64,000 nt of DNA from Mycobacterium shigaense. Its GTDB lineage: Bacteria > Actinomycetota > Actinomycetes > Mycobacteriales > Mycobacteriaceae. This document shows, in pieces, positions 35,538-46,124 of the stretch (positions are counted from its first letter, which is position 1; every line of letters begins with the position of its first letter). The stretch is from the NCBI RefSeq assembly GCF_002356315.1, contig NZ_AP018164.1, positions 3,100,001-3,164,000 on the forward strand, written 5' to 3'. Both the position numbers and the translations under genes were made by a program. The notes below the pieces were generated by a model. The model was not told the origin of the DNA. It saw only the letters and a program-made list of their open reading frames with translations, and did no database searches.

Positions 35538-36311
35538 CTACTGGGGCCGGCCGACCTCGTAGGTGCCCTTGTCGTCCTGGAAGGTCACGGTCACCTTCTT
35601 CTGGGCGCCGTCGATGCTGACGCTGCAGTCGAACGAGCTGCCCTTCTTAACGACGGGGTCGGTGCCGTTGTTGCACTTGACGTTCTGGACGTTCTTGGCG
35701 CCGTAGCCGTTGGTCTCGTCGGACAGAACCTGCTGCACCCCGGACTGCGCCTTGTTGATGTCCAGCTTGGTGGTGACGAAGAATCCGGGCTCCCAAAAGC
35801 CCAGCACCAGCACGGCCGCGATGATCAGGAACGCGATCACGCCGCCGATTCCACCGATCAGCGCGATCGAGTGCTTGTTCTTCGGCTGCGGCTCGTACCC
35901 CGGGTACTGCTGCGGGTACTGGCCGGGCTGGCCGTATTGACCGGGCTGGCCGTACTGCCCGTATTGCCCCGGCTGGCCGTACTGGCCCGGCAGCGGGTAC
36001 TGCCCCGGCTGACCGTACTGGCCCGGCTGGGCGTACTGGGTCGGCTGCTGGGACGCGCCGTACTGCTCGTGCTGCTGCGGGTATCCGGGCTGCTGGCCGT
36101 ACTGCTGGGGGTAGGCCTGCTCAACCGGCTGCTGATAAGGCGGCGGATAGCCGGTGGGCGGCGTGTAGGCCGGGGCCTGCCACGTCGGCTCCTGACCCGC
36201 CGGCTGCTGCTGCCAGGGCGAGGCCGCTTGAGTCGGTTCCGACGACCGATCGCCGCCCTCGCCGGGCGGCTGCCATTGCTGGCCCGGGTCCGATCCGTGC
36301 GGTCCGCTCAT
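35538..36311 (-). CDS. DUF4333-type membrane protein with Pro/Gln/Tyr/Gly-rich N terminus (Rv2091c-like)
   Basis: A 257-aa protein with a long disordered cytoplasmic part built of irregular repeats around QPGQYGQ and YPQQ (about residues 45-145). One transmembrane helix follows ([20 protein letters not shown]), then a soluble C-terminal domain of about 75 residues with two cysteines ([13 protein letters not shown] and [20 protein letters not shown]), the DUF4333 type. M. tuberculosis Rv2091c is the counterpart. It could be a membrane sensor or scaffold, but no function is established here. The ATG at 36311 has a GAGGAG ribosome-binding site. It is upstream of nothing on its strand; helY lies on the same strand 59 bases away. 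Confidence 0.85.
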   Translation of the reverse strand: MSGPHGSDPGQQWQPPGEGGDRSSEPTQAASPWQQQPAGQEPTWQAPAYTPPTGYPPPYQQPVEQAYPQQYGQQPGYPQQHEQYGASQQPTQYAQPGQYGQPGQYPLPGQYGQPGQYGQYGQPGQYGQPGQYPQQYPGYEPQPKNKHSIALIGGIGGVIAFLIIAAVLVLGFWEPGFFVTTKLDINKAQSGVQQVLSDETNGYGAKNVQNVKCNNGTDPVVKKGSSFDCSVSIDGAQKKVTVTFQDDKGTYEVGRPQ

Positions 36312-36369
36312 CGTTTCTCCTCAGCTCCCTTGTGATTTGGCACCGACGTAACGGTAGCCGCGGCCCAGC

Positions 36370-39123
36370 CTACCCGGCGTCAACTGCGACGACGCCGCGC
36401 CGAACGTCATTGATAGCGCGTTTGGCGGTGGCTCGCAGTTCAGGATCGGGCGCGGCGTTGCGCACCTGGTCGAGCAGGTCGAGCACCTGGCGGCACCACC
36501 GCACGAAATCGCCCGCCAGCAACGGGGAGCCGGTGCCGGTGGCATCCGCGGCGGCCAGCGCCGCGGTCAGATCGCCGCTGCGGGCCCAGCGGTAAATCAC
36601 GCCAACGAAGCCGTCGTCGGGTTCGCGGCTCGGGGTGATCCGGTGCGTCTGCTCGTCGGCGCGCAACGCCGTGGACAGCCGCGACGTCTGATGCAGCGCC
36701 TGCCGCAGCGCCGGCGTCGGCGCGTCCGCGGCGAACGGGCCGCCGGGCCCATCGCCGCCGCGGCTCTCGTAGAGCACCGCGGAGACCACTGCCGCCAGCT
36801 CCGCCGACTTCAGCCCCGCCCACGCGCCGCTGCGCAGGCATTCGGCGACCAGCAGATCGCTCTCGCTGTAGATGCGGGCCAACAGCCGCCCGTCATCGGT
36901 GACCCGCGGATCGTCGGCGGGCCCCTGGATGAACTCGCGCTCGGTGAGCAGCCCGACGATCCGGTCGAACGTGCGGGCCAGCGAGTTCGTCGCAGCCGCG
37001 ACCTTCTTCTTCAACTGGGCGTTGTCGCGTTCGATGCGCAGATAGCGCTCGGCCTGGCGGATCCGCTCCTCGAGGCCCGGGCCGTTGTGGGCGGGATGCT
37101 GGCGCAGCTGGGTCCGCAGCGACGCCAGCTCCGGGTCGTGAAACCCGTCGTCCTCGCCACCCCCGCGCCGGCGCCTCGGCGGCAGCACCAGCCCCTCAGC
37201 GGCCGATCGCAGCGCCGACGCCAGGTCGCGCCGCACCCGCGGCTGCCGGTGTTCGACCCGCTTGGGCAGCGACATCGACCCGACCGGCTCCGTCGCGCCC
37301 GAATAGTCGGCCGACGAAATGCGGCCCGCCCACCGGTGTTCGGTCAGCACCAACGGCCGCGGATCGTCTCCGTCGCGGGCCGACTCCAGCACCACCGCCA
37401 GCCCGCCGTGGCGCCCCTGCGTGATCGTGATGATGTCGCCGCGGCGCAGACCGGCCAACGCCTCGCTGGCCGCCTGCCGGCGATGCAGCCGCGACGCCCG
37501 CGACTGCGCCTTCTCCATCTCGGAGATCCGCGCGCGCATCCGGGCGTAGTCGAGAATCTGCGCGTCGGGCCCGCCCAGTTCGGCGGCGATCTCGTCGAGC
37601 AGGTGGACACCGCGCTCGATGCCGCGGACCAGCCCGACGACGGATCGGTCGGCCTGATACTGCGCGAATGACTGCTCGAGCAGCTGATGGGCCTGCTCCG
37701 GGCCCATCTGCTGCACCAGGTTGATGGTCATGTTGTAGGACGGCGCGAACGAGCTGCGCAGCGGAAAGGTCCGGGTGGACGCCAGCCCGGCCACCGCCGA
37801 CGGTTCACTGGTCTCCTCGCCGGGATGCCACAGCACCACGGCGTGGCCCTCGACGTCGATGCCGCGCCGCCCGGCGCGCCCGGTGAGCTGGGTGTACTCC
37901 CCCGGCGTCAGCGGCACGTGCTGCTCGCCGTTGAACTTCACCAGCCGCTCAAGCACCACCGTGCGGGCCGGCATGTTGATGCCCAGCGCCAGCGTCTCGG
38001 TCGCGAAAACGGCCCGCACCAGGCCGGCGGTGAACAGCTCCTCGACGGTATGCCGGAACGCCGGCAACATCCCCGCATGATGGGCCGCCAGCCCGCGCAA
38101 CAGCCCCTCGCGCCACTCGTAGTAGCCCAGCACCCCCAGATCGGCGTCGTCCAGGTCGCCGCACCGGTGCTCGATCACCTCCGCGATCTGCGCGCGCTCC
38201 TCGTCGCTGGTCAGCCGCAGCGGCGAGCGCAGGCACTGCTGGACGGCCGCGTCGCAGCCGGCCCGGGAGAACACGAAGGTGATCGCCGGCAGCAACCCGG
38301 CCGAATCCAGCGTCGCGATGACGTCCGGGCGCGGCGGGGGGCGGTAGAACCGCGGTCGGCTCGGACGCCCGCGCCCGCGGTGCCGCGGCTGCCAGTCCGA
38401 CATCCGGTCGGCCTCGCGGCGCTGGGCGATGTAGCGCAGCAGGTCCGGGTCCACGCGCGGCTTGTGTGTGTCGCCGGCTTCGTCGTGGCCGTAGTCGAAC
38501 AGGTCGAACAGCCGCTTGCCCACCAGGACGTGTTGCCACAGCGGCACCGGCCGGTGCTCGTCGACCACCACCGTCGTGTCGCCGCGCACGGTCTGGATCC
38601 AGCCGCCGAACTCCTCGGCGTTGCTCACTGTCGCCGACAGGCTGACCAACCGCACCTCGTCGGGCAGGTGCAGGATGACCTCTTCCCACACCGGGCCCCG
38701 CATCCGGTCGGCAAGGAAATGCACCTCATCCATCACGACATACGAAAGGCCTTGCAACGCAGGCGAATCCGCGTAGAGCATGTTGCGCAGCACCTCGGTG
38801 GTCATCACCACCACCGGCGCGTCGGCGTTGACGGACATGTCGCCGGTCAGCAAACCAATCCGCTCACGGCCGTAGCGCGCGGTCAGGTCGGTGTGCTTCT
38901 GGTTGCTCAGCGCCTTGAGTGGCGTGGTGTAGAAGCACTTGCCCCCGGCCGCCAACGCCAGGTGCACGGCGAATTCACCGACGACCGTCTTGCCGGCGCC
39001 CGTCGGGGCGCACACCAGCACGCCGTGCCCGCGTTCGAGGGCCTCGCAGGCCCGCCGCTGAAAGCCGTCGAGCGCGAACGGCAACTCCGCGGCGAAGCGA
39101 TCCAGCTCGGGCAGTTCCGTCAC
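36370..39123 (-). CDS. helY: ATP-dependent RNA/DNA helicase HelY (Ski2-like)
   Basis: A 917-aa superfamily 2 helicase, counterpart of M. tuberculosis HelY (Rv2092c, about 906 aa). Motif I is in CAPTGAGKTVVGEFA, motif II is VMDEVHFLADRM (DEVH), motif III LVSLSATVSN and motif VI LTGRAGRRGIDVEG. A central linker (ITITQGRHGGLAVVLES) and a C-terminal DSHCT domain complete the Ski2-like layout. Relatives work in RNA surveillance; the mycobacterial role is unclear. The GTG at 39123 gives the family N terminus (TELPELDRFAAELPF). It lies 24 bases after tatC, so probably shares a transcript with tatA-tatC. Confidence 0.95.
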   Translation of the reverse strand: MTELPELDRFAAELPFALDGFQRRACEALERGHGVLVCAPTGAGKTVVGEFAVHLALAAGGKCFYTTPLKALSNQKHTDLTARYGRERIGLLTGDMSVNADAPVVVMTTEVLRNMLYADSPALQGLSYVVMDEVHFLADRMRGPVWEEVILHLPDEVRLVSLSATVSNAEEFGGWIQTVRGDTTVVVDEHRPVPLWQHVLVGKRLFDLFDYGHDEAGDTHKPRVDPDLLRYIAQRREADRMSDWQPRHRGRGRPSRPRFYRPPPRPDVIATLDSAGLLPAITFVFSRAGCDAAVQQCLRSPLRLTSDEERAQIAEVIEHRCGDLDDADLGVLGYYEWREGLLRGLAAHHAGMLPAFRHTVEELFTAGLVRAVFATETLALGINMPARTVVLERLVKFNGEQHVPLTPGEYTQLTGRAGRRGIDVEGHAVVLWHPGEETSEPSAVAGLASTRTFPLRSSFAPSYNMTINLVQQMGPEQAHQLLEQSFAQYQADRSVVGLVRGIERGVHLLDEIAAELGGPDAQILDYARMRARISEMEKAQSRASRLHRRQAASEALAGLRRGDIITITQGRHGGLAVVLESARDGDDPRPLVLTEHRWAGRISSADYSGATEPVGSMSLPKRVEHRQPRVRRDLASALRSAAEGLVLPPRRRRGGGEDDGFHDPELASLRTQLRQHPAHNGPGLEERIRQAERYLRIERDNAQLKKKVAAATNSLARTFDRIVGLLTEREFIQGPADDPRVTDDGRLLARIYSESDLLVAECLRSGAWAGLKSAELAAVVSAVLYESRGGDGPGGPFAADAPTPALRQALHQTSRLSTALRADEQTHRITPSREPDDGFVGVIYRWARSGDLTAALAAADATGTGSPLLAGDFVRWCRQVLDLLDQVRNAAPDPELRATAKRAINDVRRGVVAVDAG

Positions 39124-39147
39124 GCCGCCGCCGGGTGCCGCGCGGGT

Positions 39148-40116
39148 CTAGGTGACGTCGTCATGCTGCCCGGCGGACAGGGACGGCTCGGGGATGGACT
39201 CCGAGATCGGTGAAGGCGCCTCGATCACCGACGCCTGGTCGTCGGGAATCGCCGTCTGCGCTTCGCGTTTGGCTTTGCGCCGATCGTGCAGCCTGGAGAT
39301 CTGGATGGCGAACTCGAGCAGCACCGACAGCGCGATGCCCAGCGCCGTCATCGAAAACGGGTCGGACCCCGGCGTGAACACGGCCGCGAACACGAACACC
39401 GCGAAGATCAGCCCCCGCCGCCACGACTTGAGCTTCTCGTAGGTCACGATGCCCGCCATGTTCAGCATCACGATCAGCAACGGGAATTCGAAGCTGACGC
39501 CGAACACGACGAGGAGATTGATCAGGAAGCCGAAATAGCGGTCCCCCGACAGCGCGGTCACCTGCACGTCGCTGCCGACCGTCAGCAGGAAACCCAGCGC
39601 CTTGGACAACACGAAGTAGGCCAGCACGGCGCCGCCGACGAATAGCACCGCGGCCGGGACCACGAATGCGATCGCGAAGCGGCGCTCCTTTTTGTAGAGC
39701 CCGGGGGTGATGAATGCCCACAGCTCGTAGAACCAGACCGGGCAGGCCAGCACGATGCCGGCCGTCATCCCTACCTTGAGCCGCAACATGAATTGGTCGA
39801 ACGGCGCCGTGGCCAGCAGCCGGCACTGCCCGTCGGCGCTGATGTCCGCGCGCGCCGACTGCGGCAGCGAACAGTAGGGGTGCCGCAGCCACTCGCCCAG
39901 GCTTTCCAGCCCGAACATCGAATGCCCGTACCAAAGAAACCCGAAGATCGTCGTCACCAGGATCGCGGCCAGCGAGATCAGCAGCCGGGTGCGCAGCTCG
40001 GTCAGGTGATCCACCAGCGACATGGTCGCGTCGGGGTTGATACGGCTGCGCCGGTTGCGGGGGTTGAGCCGCTTCAGGACGGCAGCCGCGCGCGCTGAAG
40101 TTTTGGATACGTTCAC
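39148..40116 (-). CDS. tatC: Sec-independent translocase subunit TatC
   Basis: A 322-aa integral membrane protein that recognises twin-arginine signal peptides. Six transmembrane helices are visible, with the conserved N-terminal [20 protein letters not shown] and the periplasmic-loop region [34 protein letters not shown] lies in the fifth helix. The C-terminal tail is acidic. Like M. tuberculosis TatC (Rv2093c) it has a charged N-terminal extension. The GTG at 40116 is the first start that leaves the extension intact; a later in-frame start is possible. Encoded directly after tatA (44 bases). Confidence 0.95.
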   Translation of the reverse strand: MNVSKTSARAAAVLKRLNPRNRRSRINPDATMSLVDHLTELRTRLLISLAAILVTTIFGFLWYGHSMFGLESLGEWLRHPYCSLPQSARADISADGQCRLLATAPFDQFMLRLKVGMTAGIVLACPVWFYELWAFITPGLYKKERRFAIAFVVPAAVLFVGGAVLAYFVLSKALGFLLTVGSDVQVTALSGDRYFGFLINLLVVFGVSFEFPLLIVMLNMAGIVTYEKLKSWRRGLIFAVFVFAAVFTPGSDPFSMTALGIALSVLLEFAIQISRLHDRRKAKREAQTAIPDDQASVIEAPSPISESIPEPSLSAGQHDDVT

Positions 40117-40160
40117 GACGCTCGGTCAGTGCGCTCGGGCACCGCGACTGGGACGCCGGG

Positions 40161-40427
40161 CTAAGCCGGGCGCGCCTCGGTGTGACCGTGCTCGGTCGCC
40201 GCCGGCGGGTCGACCCGCTCCGACTGCACGGGCTGAGGAGCGACCGCGGGTGTCGAGATGGACGGCGCCTCCGGCTTGCTCTCGGTCTGCATCTCGCGCA
40301 GCTCGGACTTGAAGATACGCATCGACTTGCCCAACGAACGCGCCGCGTCGGGGAGCTTCTTGGCACCGAAGAGCAGGATCACCACGACCGCGAGGATCGC
40401 CCAGTGCCACGGACTAAGACTGCCCAC
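40161..40427 (-). CDS. tatA: Sec-independent translocase subunit TatA
   Basis: An 88-aa protein with the TatA/E layout: an N-terminal transmembrane helix ([20 protein letters not shown]), the FGxKKLP hinge, an amphipathic helix ([18 protein letters not shown]) and a disordered C-terminal tail with Pro and Glu. It multimerises to form the Tat channel with TatC. Matches M. tuberculosis TatA (Rv2094c). The GTG at 40427 is preceded by GGAGG at good spacing. It lies 71 bases downstream of pafC on the same strand, so the pafBC-tatAC-helY genes may share transcripts. Confidence 0.95.
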   Translation of the reverse strand: MGSLSPWHWAILAVVVILLFGAKKLPDAARSLGKSMRIFKSELREMQTESKPEAPSISTPAVAPQPVQSERVDPPAATEHGHTEARPA

Positions 40428-40498
40428 TTTGATTACCTCCAGACGTCCACCCGATGCTACCGCAGCGCGGCCAACAGCCGGTGGCTCCGCGCCGCGGC

Positions 40499-41461
40499 TC
40501 AGGCGGTGACGGCCTGGTAGGACTCCAGGGCCGCCGCCGCGGCATCGCGGACACGCTGCGCCAACGGCTGCGGTTCAACAACCTGCACGGCCGCGCCGAA
40601 TCCCAACACCAGGCGCGTCAGCCACGCCTCCGAGGCGTAGGTCATGACCGCCTCGCACGAGCCGTCCGGCAGCTCGTTGACGTCGCGCATCGGGTAGTAC
40701 TCGAACACCCACGACGCCGACGGCGCCACCCGCAGCTTGGCCGATGGCAGAGCCGGATCGCCGTCGAACAGCGAGGTATCCGGCCGTGCCTGCAGCGCCG
40801 GTTCGGGCGGGGCGGCCGGCTCCCCCAGCTCGGTGGCATCCACGATCCGGTCGAAGCGGAACAGCCGCACCCCTTCGGCCTCCCGTGACCAGGCCTCCAG
40901 GTAGCTGTGGCCGCCGATCAGCAGGACCCGGATGGGATCGACGACCCGGCTGGTCAGGGTGTCGTGCGAGGCGGAGTAGTAGTCGATCGACAGCGCGTGC
41001 TTGTACTGCACCGCGGTGCGCACCGCTGCCGCGGCCCGGTTCTCGATGGGCGCGGGCTCGTCGACGGCCGCCGTGGCGTCATGTCCGACGGTCCCGGCCG
41101 CGGCCGCGATCTTCGCGATCGCGCTGCGCGCGGCCTCCGGATCGACGACGCCCGGAATGTCGGCCAGGGCACGCAACGCCACCAGCAGGCCGGTGGCTTC
41201 GGGCGAGGTGAGCTTCAACGGCCGGTCGATGCCGGCCGAAAACGTCACCTCGATGGTGTCGCCGGAGAACTCGAAGTCGATGAGGTCGCCCGGGAAATAG
41301 CCGGGCAGCCCGCACATCCACAGCTGATTGAGGTCCTCCTCCAGCTGCTTGGCGGACACGCCGAGCTCGGCGGCCGCCTCGGCGCGGGTGATCCGCGGGT
41401 TGGCCTGGAAATACGGCACCATGTTCAGCAGCCGCACCAGGCGGGTCGAGACGGGAGTCAT
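40499..41461 (-). CDS. pafC: WYL-domain transcription regulator PafC
   Basis: A 320-aa regulator with an N-terminal HTH ([20 protein letters not shown]) and a WYL domain ([20 protein letters not shown], then [20 protein letters not shown]). With PafB it forms the PafBC complex, which activates the mycobacterial DNA-damage response independently of LexA/RecA. Matches Rv2095c. The ATG at 41461 was preferred because a GAGGAG sequence is eight bases upstream; the GTG three codons earlier overlaps that site. This ribosome-binding site lies within the 36-base repeat also found before cobL. pafB ends 13 bases beyond the repeat. Confidence 0.93.
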   Translation of the reverse strand: MTPVSTRLVRLLNMVPYFQANPRITRAEAAAELGVSAKQLEEDLNQLWMCGLPGYFPGDLIDFEFSGDTIEVTFSAGIDRPLKLTSPEATGLLVALRALADIPGVVDPEAARSAIAKIAAAAGTVGHDATAAVDEPAPIENRAAAAVRTAVQYKHALSIDYYSASHDTLTSRVVDPIRVLLIGGHSYLEAWSREAEGVRLFRFDRIVDATELGEPAAPPEPALQARPDTSLFDGDPALPSAKLRVAPSASWVFEYYPMRDVNELPDGSCEAVMTYASEAWLTRLVLGFGAAVQVVEPQPLAQRVRDAAAAALESYQAVTA

Positions 41462-41497
41462 TGGCGCCACTCCTCCTCATCGCTCCGCTCTGCATCG
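41462..41497 (-). repeat. Short RBS-carrying repeat upstream of pafC (copy 2)
   Basis: Thirty-six bases directly before the pafC ATG match the segment before cobL at 31 of 36 positions, including the GGAGGAG that serves as Shine-Dalgarno sequence and the tiny frame MQSGAMRRSGA. Confidence 0.65.
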
Positions 41498-41510
41498 CCG
41501 CTGCCGCAGG

Positions 41511-42518
41511 TCATGCCGACAGTCCTGCCTGTGCGCGCAGCCGGTCCAGTACGTCGTCGCGCAGCGATTGCGGCTCCAAGACGACGGCGTCGGCCCCGTA
41601 GCCGGCGATGTCGCGTGCCAGCCGATCGGTGTGTCCGATCTCGAGTTCGATCACTTCCCCGCCGCGGCCGGCCAGCTCCCGGGCGCCGATGGACGTCCCG
41701 GCGCGGCGCAGCGCGGTGGCACGGCCGTCGGCGACCCACACCCGGGCCCGCACGCCGGTCGGTGCCCCTGAAATTTCCGTCACGGACTGCGCGACGATCT
41801 TACGCAGGTCGACTCCGTCCGGGATGTTGACGGCGCCGGCCGGGCCGATCGCGGTGACCTCGTCGCCGATGCGCGAGAGCCGGAAGGTACGGGTGTCGTC
41901 GCGGTCACGGTCGTGGCCGACCAGATACCAGCGGCCCTTTTCGGTGATCACGCCCCACGGCTCGACGGTTCGCGTGGTGTACGGCTCGGCCCGCGACGGC
42001 CGGTGTTCGAACTGCACCGCCTGGCGAGAATCGATGGCCGACAACAAGATTCCGAGAACGTCCTCCGACCCGCGTAGGCCCGGCACCCCGGCCGGCGAGG
42101 CGATGGCGAACCGCGCCCCTTCGTCCAGGGGATCGACGTCCACCCCCGCGGCGCGCAGCTTGAGCAATGCGCCCTGGGTCGCGGTAATCAGTTCGGGCGA
42201 CTCCCACAGCTGGGTGGCTACGGCGACCGCGGCCGCCTCGTCCGCGGTCAGCTCGACCGGCGGCAGCGAGTAGGCGTCGCGGTTGATGCGGTAACCCTCG
42301 GTGGGATCCAGGGTCGACACCCGGCCCACCTCCAGGGGCACGCCCAGGTCGCGCAGTTCGTTCTTGTCCCGCTCGAACATTCGCGAGAAGGCCTCGACGC
42401 TGGGGCTGTCCGAATAGCCCGCCACGCTGGTTCTGATCTTTTCGGCGGTGATGTAGCCGCGGGTGGACAGCAGAGCGATGACGAGGTTGACCAGTCGTTC
42501 GACTTTCGAGGTCGCCAT
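41511..42518 (-). CDS. pafB: WYL-domain transcription regulator PafB
   Basis: A 335-aa regulator, partner and distant paralogue of PafC. N-terminal HTH: VIALLSTRGYITAEKIRTSV; WYL domain: VQFEHRPSRAEPYTTRTVEP and GRWYLVGHDRDRDDTRTFRL. It matches Rv2096c. The Paf name reflects the operon with pafA, although PafB and PafC act in the DNA-damage response rather than in pupylation itself. The ATG at 42518 is preceded by CTGGAG and begins MATSKVERLVNLV, the family start. pafA lies 87 bases upstream on the same strand. Confidence 0.94.
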   Translation of the reverse strand: MATSKVERLVNLVIALLSTRGYITAEKIRTSVAGYSDSPSVEAFSRMFERDKNELRDLGVPLEVGRVSTLDPTEGYRINRDAYSLPPVELTADEAAAVAVATQLWESPELITATQGALLKLRAAGVDVDPLDEGARFAIASPAGVPGLRGSEDVLGILLSAIDSRQAVQFEHRPSRAEPYTTRTVEPWGVITEKGRWYLVGHDRDRDDTRTFRLSRIGDEVTAIGPAGAVNIPDGVDLRKIVAQSVTEISGAPTGVRARVWVADGRATALRRAGTSIGARELAGRGGEVIELEIGHTDRLARDIAGYGADAVVLEPQSLRDDVLDRLRAQAGLSA

Positions 42519-42605
42519 TTGCTCCAGATTAGATGGCCCGCACCGCGCGCGTGCACCGACGTGCCGACGACACCGTGGCGCATCGGCCACTGCCGACGCG
42601 GCAGG

Positions 42606-43964
42606 TCACATGCTGGCGATGAGCCGCTTGACCCGCTCGTCGACCGCGCGGAACGGGTCCTTGCACAGCACGGTGCGCTGCGCCTGATCGTTGAGCTTGA
42701 GGTGAACCCAGTCGACGGTGAAGTCGCGACCGGCCGCCTGGGCGGCGCTGATGAATTCGCCGCGCAGCCGCGCGCGGGTGGTCTGCGGGGGGTTTTCGAC
42801 CGCCTCGGCGATCTCCTCGTCGGTGGTGACCCGCGCCGCCAACCCCTTACGCTGCAACAGGTCGAAGACGCCGCGGCCGCGCTTGATGTCGTGGTAGGCC
42901 AGGTCCAGCTGGGCAATCTTCGGATCGGACAGCTCCATGTTGTAGCGGTCCTGGTAGCGCTGGAACAGCTTGCGCTTGATCACCCAGTCGATCTCGGTGT
43001 CCACCTTGGCGAAGTCCTGGCTCTCGACGGCGTCGAGCTGACGGCCCCACAGGTCGACGATCTGCTCGATCTGCGCGTCGGGCTCGCGGGTCTGCAGATG
43101 CTCGACGGCGCGGGTGTAGTACTCGCGCTGGATGTCCAGCGCACTGGCCTGACGCCCACCGGCCAGCCGCACCGGCCGACGGCCGGTGACGTCGTGGCTC
43201 ACCTCGCGGATCGCGCGGATCGGATTGTCCAGCGAGAAGTCACGGAACGGCACGCCGGCCTCGATCATCTCCAGCACCAACGCCGCGGTCCCCACCTTGA
43301 GCATGGTGGTGGTCTCGCACATGTTCGAGTCGCCGACGATGACGTGCAGGCGCCGGTACTTCTCGGCGTCGGCGTGCGGCTCGTCGCGGGTGTTGATGAT
43401 CGGGCGGCTGCGGGTGGTCGCCGAGGAGACGCCCTCCCAGATGTGCTCGGCACGCTGCGACAGGCAGAACGTCGCCGCCTTCGGGGTCTGCAGTACCTTG
43501 CCGGCGCCGCAGATGAGCTGGCGGGTGACCAGGAACGGCAGCAGCACGTCGGAAATCCGGGAGAACTCGCCGGCCCGCACGATCAGGTAATTCTCGTGGC
43601 AGCCGTAGGAGTTGCCCGCGGAATCGGTGTTGTTCTTGAACAGGTAGATGTCACCGCCGATCCCCTCGTCGGCGAGCCGTTGTTCGGCGTCCACCAGCAG
43701 GTCTTCCAGCACCCATTCGCCGGCGCGGTCGTGGGTGACCAGCTGCACCAGGCTGTCGCATTCGGCAGTGGCGTATTCGGGGTGACTGCCCACGTCGAGG
43801 TAGAGGCGGGCGCCGTTGCGAAGGAAAACATTGGAGCTGCGGCCCCAGGACACCACGCGGCGGAAAAGGTAGCGAGCAACCTCATCCGGGCTCAGCCGGC
43901 GGTGGCCATGGAACGTGCAGGTGACACCGAACTCGGTCTCGATGCCCATAATTCGCCGCTGCAC
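42606..43964 (-). CDS. pafA: Pup--protein ligase PafA
   Basis: A 452-aa carboxylate-amine ligase of the glutamine-synthetase-like superfamily that couples the C-terminal glutamate of Pup to substrate lysines with ATP. The N terminus [19 protein letters not shown] carries the metal-binding glutamates of the active site; other blocks are [38 protein letters not shown] and [20 protein letters not shown]. The length equals M. tuberculosis PafA (Rv2097c, 452 aa). The GTG at 43964 gives that length exactly. In M. tuberculosis a block of PE/PPE and other genes separates pafA from prcA; here only 180 bases do. Confidence 0.96.
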   Translation of the reverse strand: MQRRIMGIETEFGVTCTFHGHRRLSPDEVARYLFRRVVSWGRSSNVFLRNGARLYLDVGSHPEYATAECDSLVQLVTHDRAGEWVLEDLLVDAEQRLADEGIGGDIYLFKNNTDSAGNSYGCHENYLIVRAGEFSRISDVLLPFLVTRQLICGAGKVLQTPKAATFCLSQRAEHIWEGVSSATTRSRPIINTRDEPHADAEKYRRLHVIVGDSNMCETTTMLKVGTAALVLEMIEAGVPFRDFSLDNPIRAIREVSHDVTGRRPVRLAGGRQASALDIQREYYTRAVEHLQTREPDAQIEQIVDLWGRQLDAVESQDFAKVDTEIDWVIKRKLFQRYQDRYNMELSDPKIAQLDLAYHDIKRGRGVFDLLQRKGLAARVTTDEEIAEAVENPPQTTRARLRGEFISAAQAAGRDFTVDWVHLKLNDQAQRTVLCKDPFRAVDERVKRLIASM

Positions 43965-44144
43965 ATATTCGAGGGTACTTGTTGTGCGAACGTGGATGTG
44001 AGCTGCCGCGCCCACGAATGAAATTGGGGACGATCGGCCGCGCCCGGGACGCCGCGGCGGTCACGCATTCGGCAGCCGCAGCCCACGCCGATCCATGTGG
44101 CTGGCGATGCCCGTGTGGTTGGTGGTGATGCTGCCCCGGCCGGG

Positions 44145-44933
44145 TCAGCCGGCCGGTTTGCCGTCGGAGTCCGGCGCTTCGCCGTCGGAGTCCGAGCCGT
44201 TGGATTCCGAGCCGTTGGCCTGCACCTCGCGCACCAAGTTTTCCAGGGCGGAGCGACCGATTCGCCGAAACGCGCGACGGGGCCGCCCCGCGTCGAGGAT
44301 CGCCACCTCGAGGCTGGCGACGTCGAGCGAGGGCTGGTCGCCGCCCGAGGTTTCCGCGCTCCCCGCCCGCAGCGCCTCCAGTGCGATCCCCAAGGCGTCG
44401 TGCAGGTCGGCGTTTTCGGCGTAAGACTCCTTGAGCGCGTTGGTGATCGGCTCGGTGGTGCCGCCCATCACCACGAAGTGCGGCTCGTCGGCGATGGACC
44501 CGTCGTAGGTGATGCGGTACAGCTCGGGTGGTTTCGTCTCCCCGTAGTGCGCCACCTCGGCGACGCACAGCTCGACCTCGTAGGGCTTGGCCTGCTCGGT
44601 GAAGATGGTGCCCAGCGTCTGTGCGTAGACGTTGGCCAGTTGCCGTCCCGTGACGTCGCGGCGGTCGTACGCGTAGCCACGGGTGTCGGCGAACTGGATG
44701 CCCCCGCGGCGCAGGTTGTCGAATTCGTTGAACTTGCCCGCGGCGGCAAACCCCACGCGGTCATAGAGCTCGCTGATCTTCTGCAGCGACCGCGACGGGT
44801 TTTCCGCGACGAACAGCACGCCGGCCGAGTAGGCCAGCGCCACCACGCTGCGGCCCCGCGCGATCCCCTTGCGCGCGAGCTCGCTGCGCTCGCGCATCGC
44901 CTGCTCGGGCGAGATGAAGTACGGGAAGCTCAC
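44145..44933 (-). CDS. prcA: 20S proteasome alpha subunit PrcA
   Basis: A 262-aa alpha subunit forming the gating outer rings of the proteasome. It starts [20 protein letters not shown], with the N-terminal gate and [20 protein letters not shown] typical of actinobacterial alpha subunits, followed by [20 protein letters not shown]. The C-terminal tail has a low-complexity [20 protein letters not shown]. tuberculosis Rv2109c is the counterpart. The GTG at 44933 overlaps the prcB stop by four bases, so PrcA and PrcB are coupled in one operon. Confidence 0.96.
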   Translation of the reverse strand: MSFPYFISPEQAMRERSELARKGIARGRSVVALAYSAGVLFVAENPSRSLQKISELYDRVGFAAAGKFNEFDNLRRGGIQFADTRGYAYDRRDVTGRQLANVYAQTLGTIFTEQAKPYEVELCVAEVAHYGETKPPELYRITYDGSIADEPHFVVMGGTTEPITNALKESYAENADLHDALGIALEALRAGSAETSGGDQPSLDVASLEVAILDAGRPRRAFRRIGRSALENLVREVQANGSESNGSDSDGEAPDSDGKPAG

Positions 44934-45829
44934 CGCTCACCCCGCGGTTCGCCATCGGGGCCGAAAGTATCGGCGCGGGAACGACTTTCGATGACGCTGC
45001 GGGCCAGCTCGGCAATGCGGCTCTCGGCGACGTCCGCCGCGCCCTCGGCGCCGATGGTGACGGCCGTCGGGTAGATGCCGCGGACCAGGTCCGGTCCGCC
45101 GGTCGCCGAATCGTCGTCGGCGGCGTCGTACAGCGCTTCGACGGCCACCCGCAACGCCGAATCGGCGTCGGTGACCCGTGAGTACAGCTTCTTGATCGAC
45201 GACTTGGCAAAGATCGATCCTGACCCCACCGACTGGTAACCCTCTTCCTCGATGTTCCACCCGCCGGCGGCGTCGAAGGAGACGATGCGCCCGGCGCTCT
45301 GCGGGTCGGCGGCGTGAATGTCGTAGCCGGCCAACAACGGCAGGGCCACCAGCCCCTGCATCGCGGCCGCCAGGTTGCCGCGCACCATGATCGCGAGCCG
45401 GTTGACCTTGCCGGCGAACGTCAGCGGCACGCCTTCGAGCTTTTCGTAGTGCTCGAGCTCGACGGCGTAGAGCCGGGCGAATTCGACGGCGATCGCTGCC
45501 GTACCGGCGATGCCGGTGGCCGTGTAGTCGTCGGTGATGTACACCTTCTTGACGTCGCGGCCGGCGATCATGTTGCCCTGCGTCGAACGCCGGTCACCGG
45601 CGATGAGGACCCCGCCCGGGTATTTCAGCGCGACGATGGTCGTCCCGTGCGGCAGTTGGCTTCCGGAGGTGCCGGGCTGCGCGTTGCCGCTCAGGACCGC
45701 CGGCAGCAACTCGGGGGCCTGGCGCCGCAGGTAATCAGCGAACGAAGTCGGGTTTACAGCAGGAATTCCGGAGAATGCGGACCCGGAAAGTGGGGAGTGT
45801 GACAGACGATCAGAAAACGACCAGGTCAC
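44930..45829 (-). CDS. prcB: 20S proteasome beta subunit PrcB
   Basis: A 299-aa precursor of the catalytic beta subunit. The propeptide of about 62 residues ends at HG, and the mature N-terminal nucleophile is Thr63 in [13 protein letters not shown]. The catalytic core includes [19 protein letters not shown] with the conserved Asp and the Lys in [12 protein letters not shown], and [16 protein letters not shown]. Its propeptide is longer and more variable than the mature part, as in the family. Matches Rv2110c. GTG at 45829 overlaps the pup stop by four bases: pup, prcB and prcA form one translationally coupled operon. Confidence 0.96.
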   Translation of the reverse strand: MTWSFSDRLSHSPLSGSAFSGIPAVNPTSFADYLRRQAPELLPAVLSGNAQPGTSGSQLPHGTTIVALKYPGGVLIAGDRRSTQGNMIAGRDVKKVYITDDYTATGIAGTAAIAVEFARLYAVELEHYEKLEGVPLTFAGKVNRLAIMVRGNLAAAMQGLVALPLLAGYDIHAADPQSAGRIVSFDAAGGWNIEEEGYQSVGSGSIFAKSSIKKLYSRVTDADSALRVAVEALYDAADDDSATGGPDLVRGIYPTAVTIGAEGAADVAESRIAELARSVIESRSRADTFGPDGEPRGER

Positions 45830-46020
45830 TGTCCGCCCTTTTGGACATACGCCCGGACGAAGTCCTCAGCGTTTTCCTCAAGGACATCGTCGATCTCGTC
45901 GAGTAGGTCGTCGGTCTCGTCGGTCAGCTTTTCGCGACGCTCTTGACCCGCGGCCGTGCTATCGACGACTTCATCGTCGTCACCGCCACCACCGCCACGC
46001 TTGGTCTGCTCCTGCGCCAT
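45826..46020 (-). CDS. pup: Prokaryotic ubiquitin-like protein Pup
   Basis: A 64-aa disordered protein tag that is ligated to lysines to mark proteins for the proteasome. The acidic helical half ([20 protein letters not shown], then [18 protein letters not shown]) and the GGQ C terminus are diagnostic. The terminal Gln must be deamidated to Glu by Dop before PafA can use it. It carries [15 protein letters not shown] near the N terminus. The ATG at 46020 matches Rv2111c. Encoded just downstream of dop, 104 bases away on the same strand. Confidence 0.97.
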   Translation of the reverse strand: MAQEQTKRGGGGGDDDEVVDSTAAGQERREKLTDETDDLLDEIDDVLEENAEDFVRAYVQKGGQ

Positions 46021-46124
46021 CGCCGCCTCCTGCTTCGTCTGGGCTCGTTAGCAGCTACACAACGCGCCCGCTGGTATTTCTCTACCCTACCGGTCCACCC
46101 GGACGTTTCCCGGCCTAACAACAC

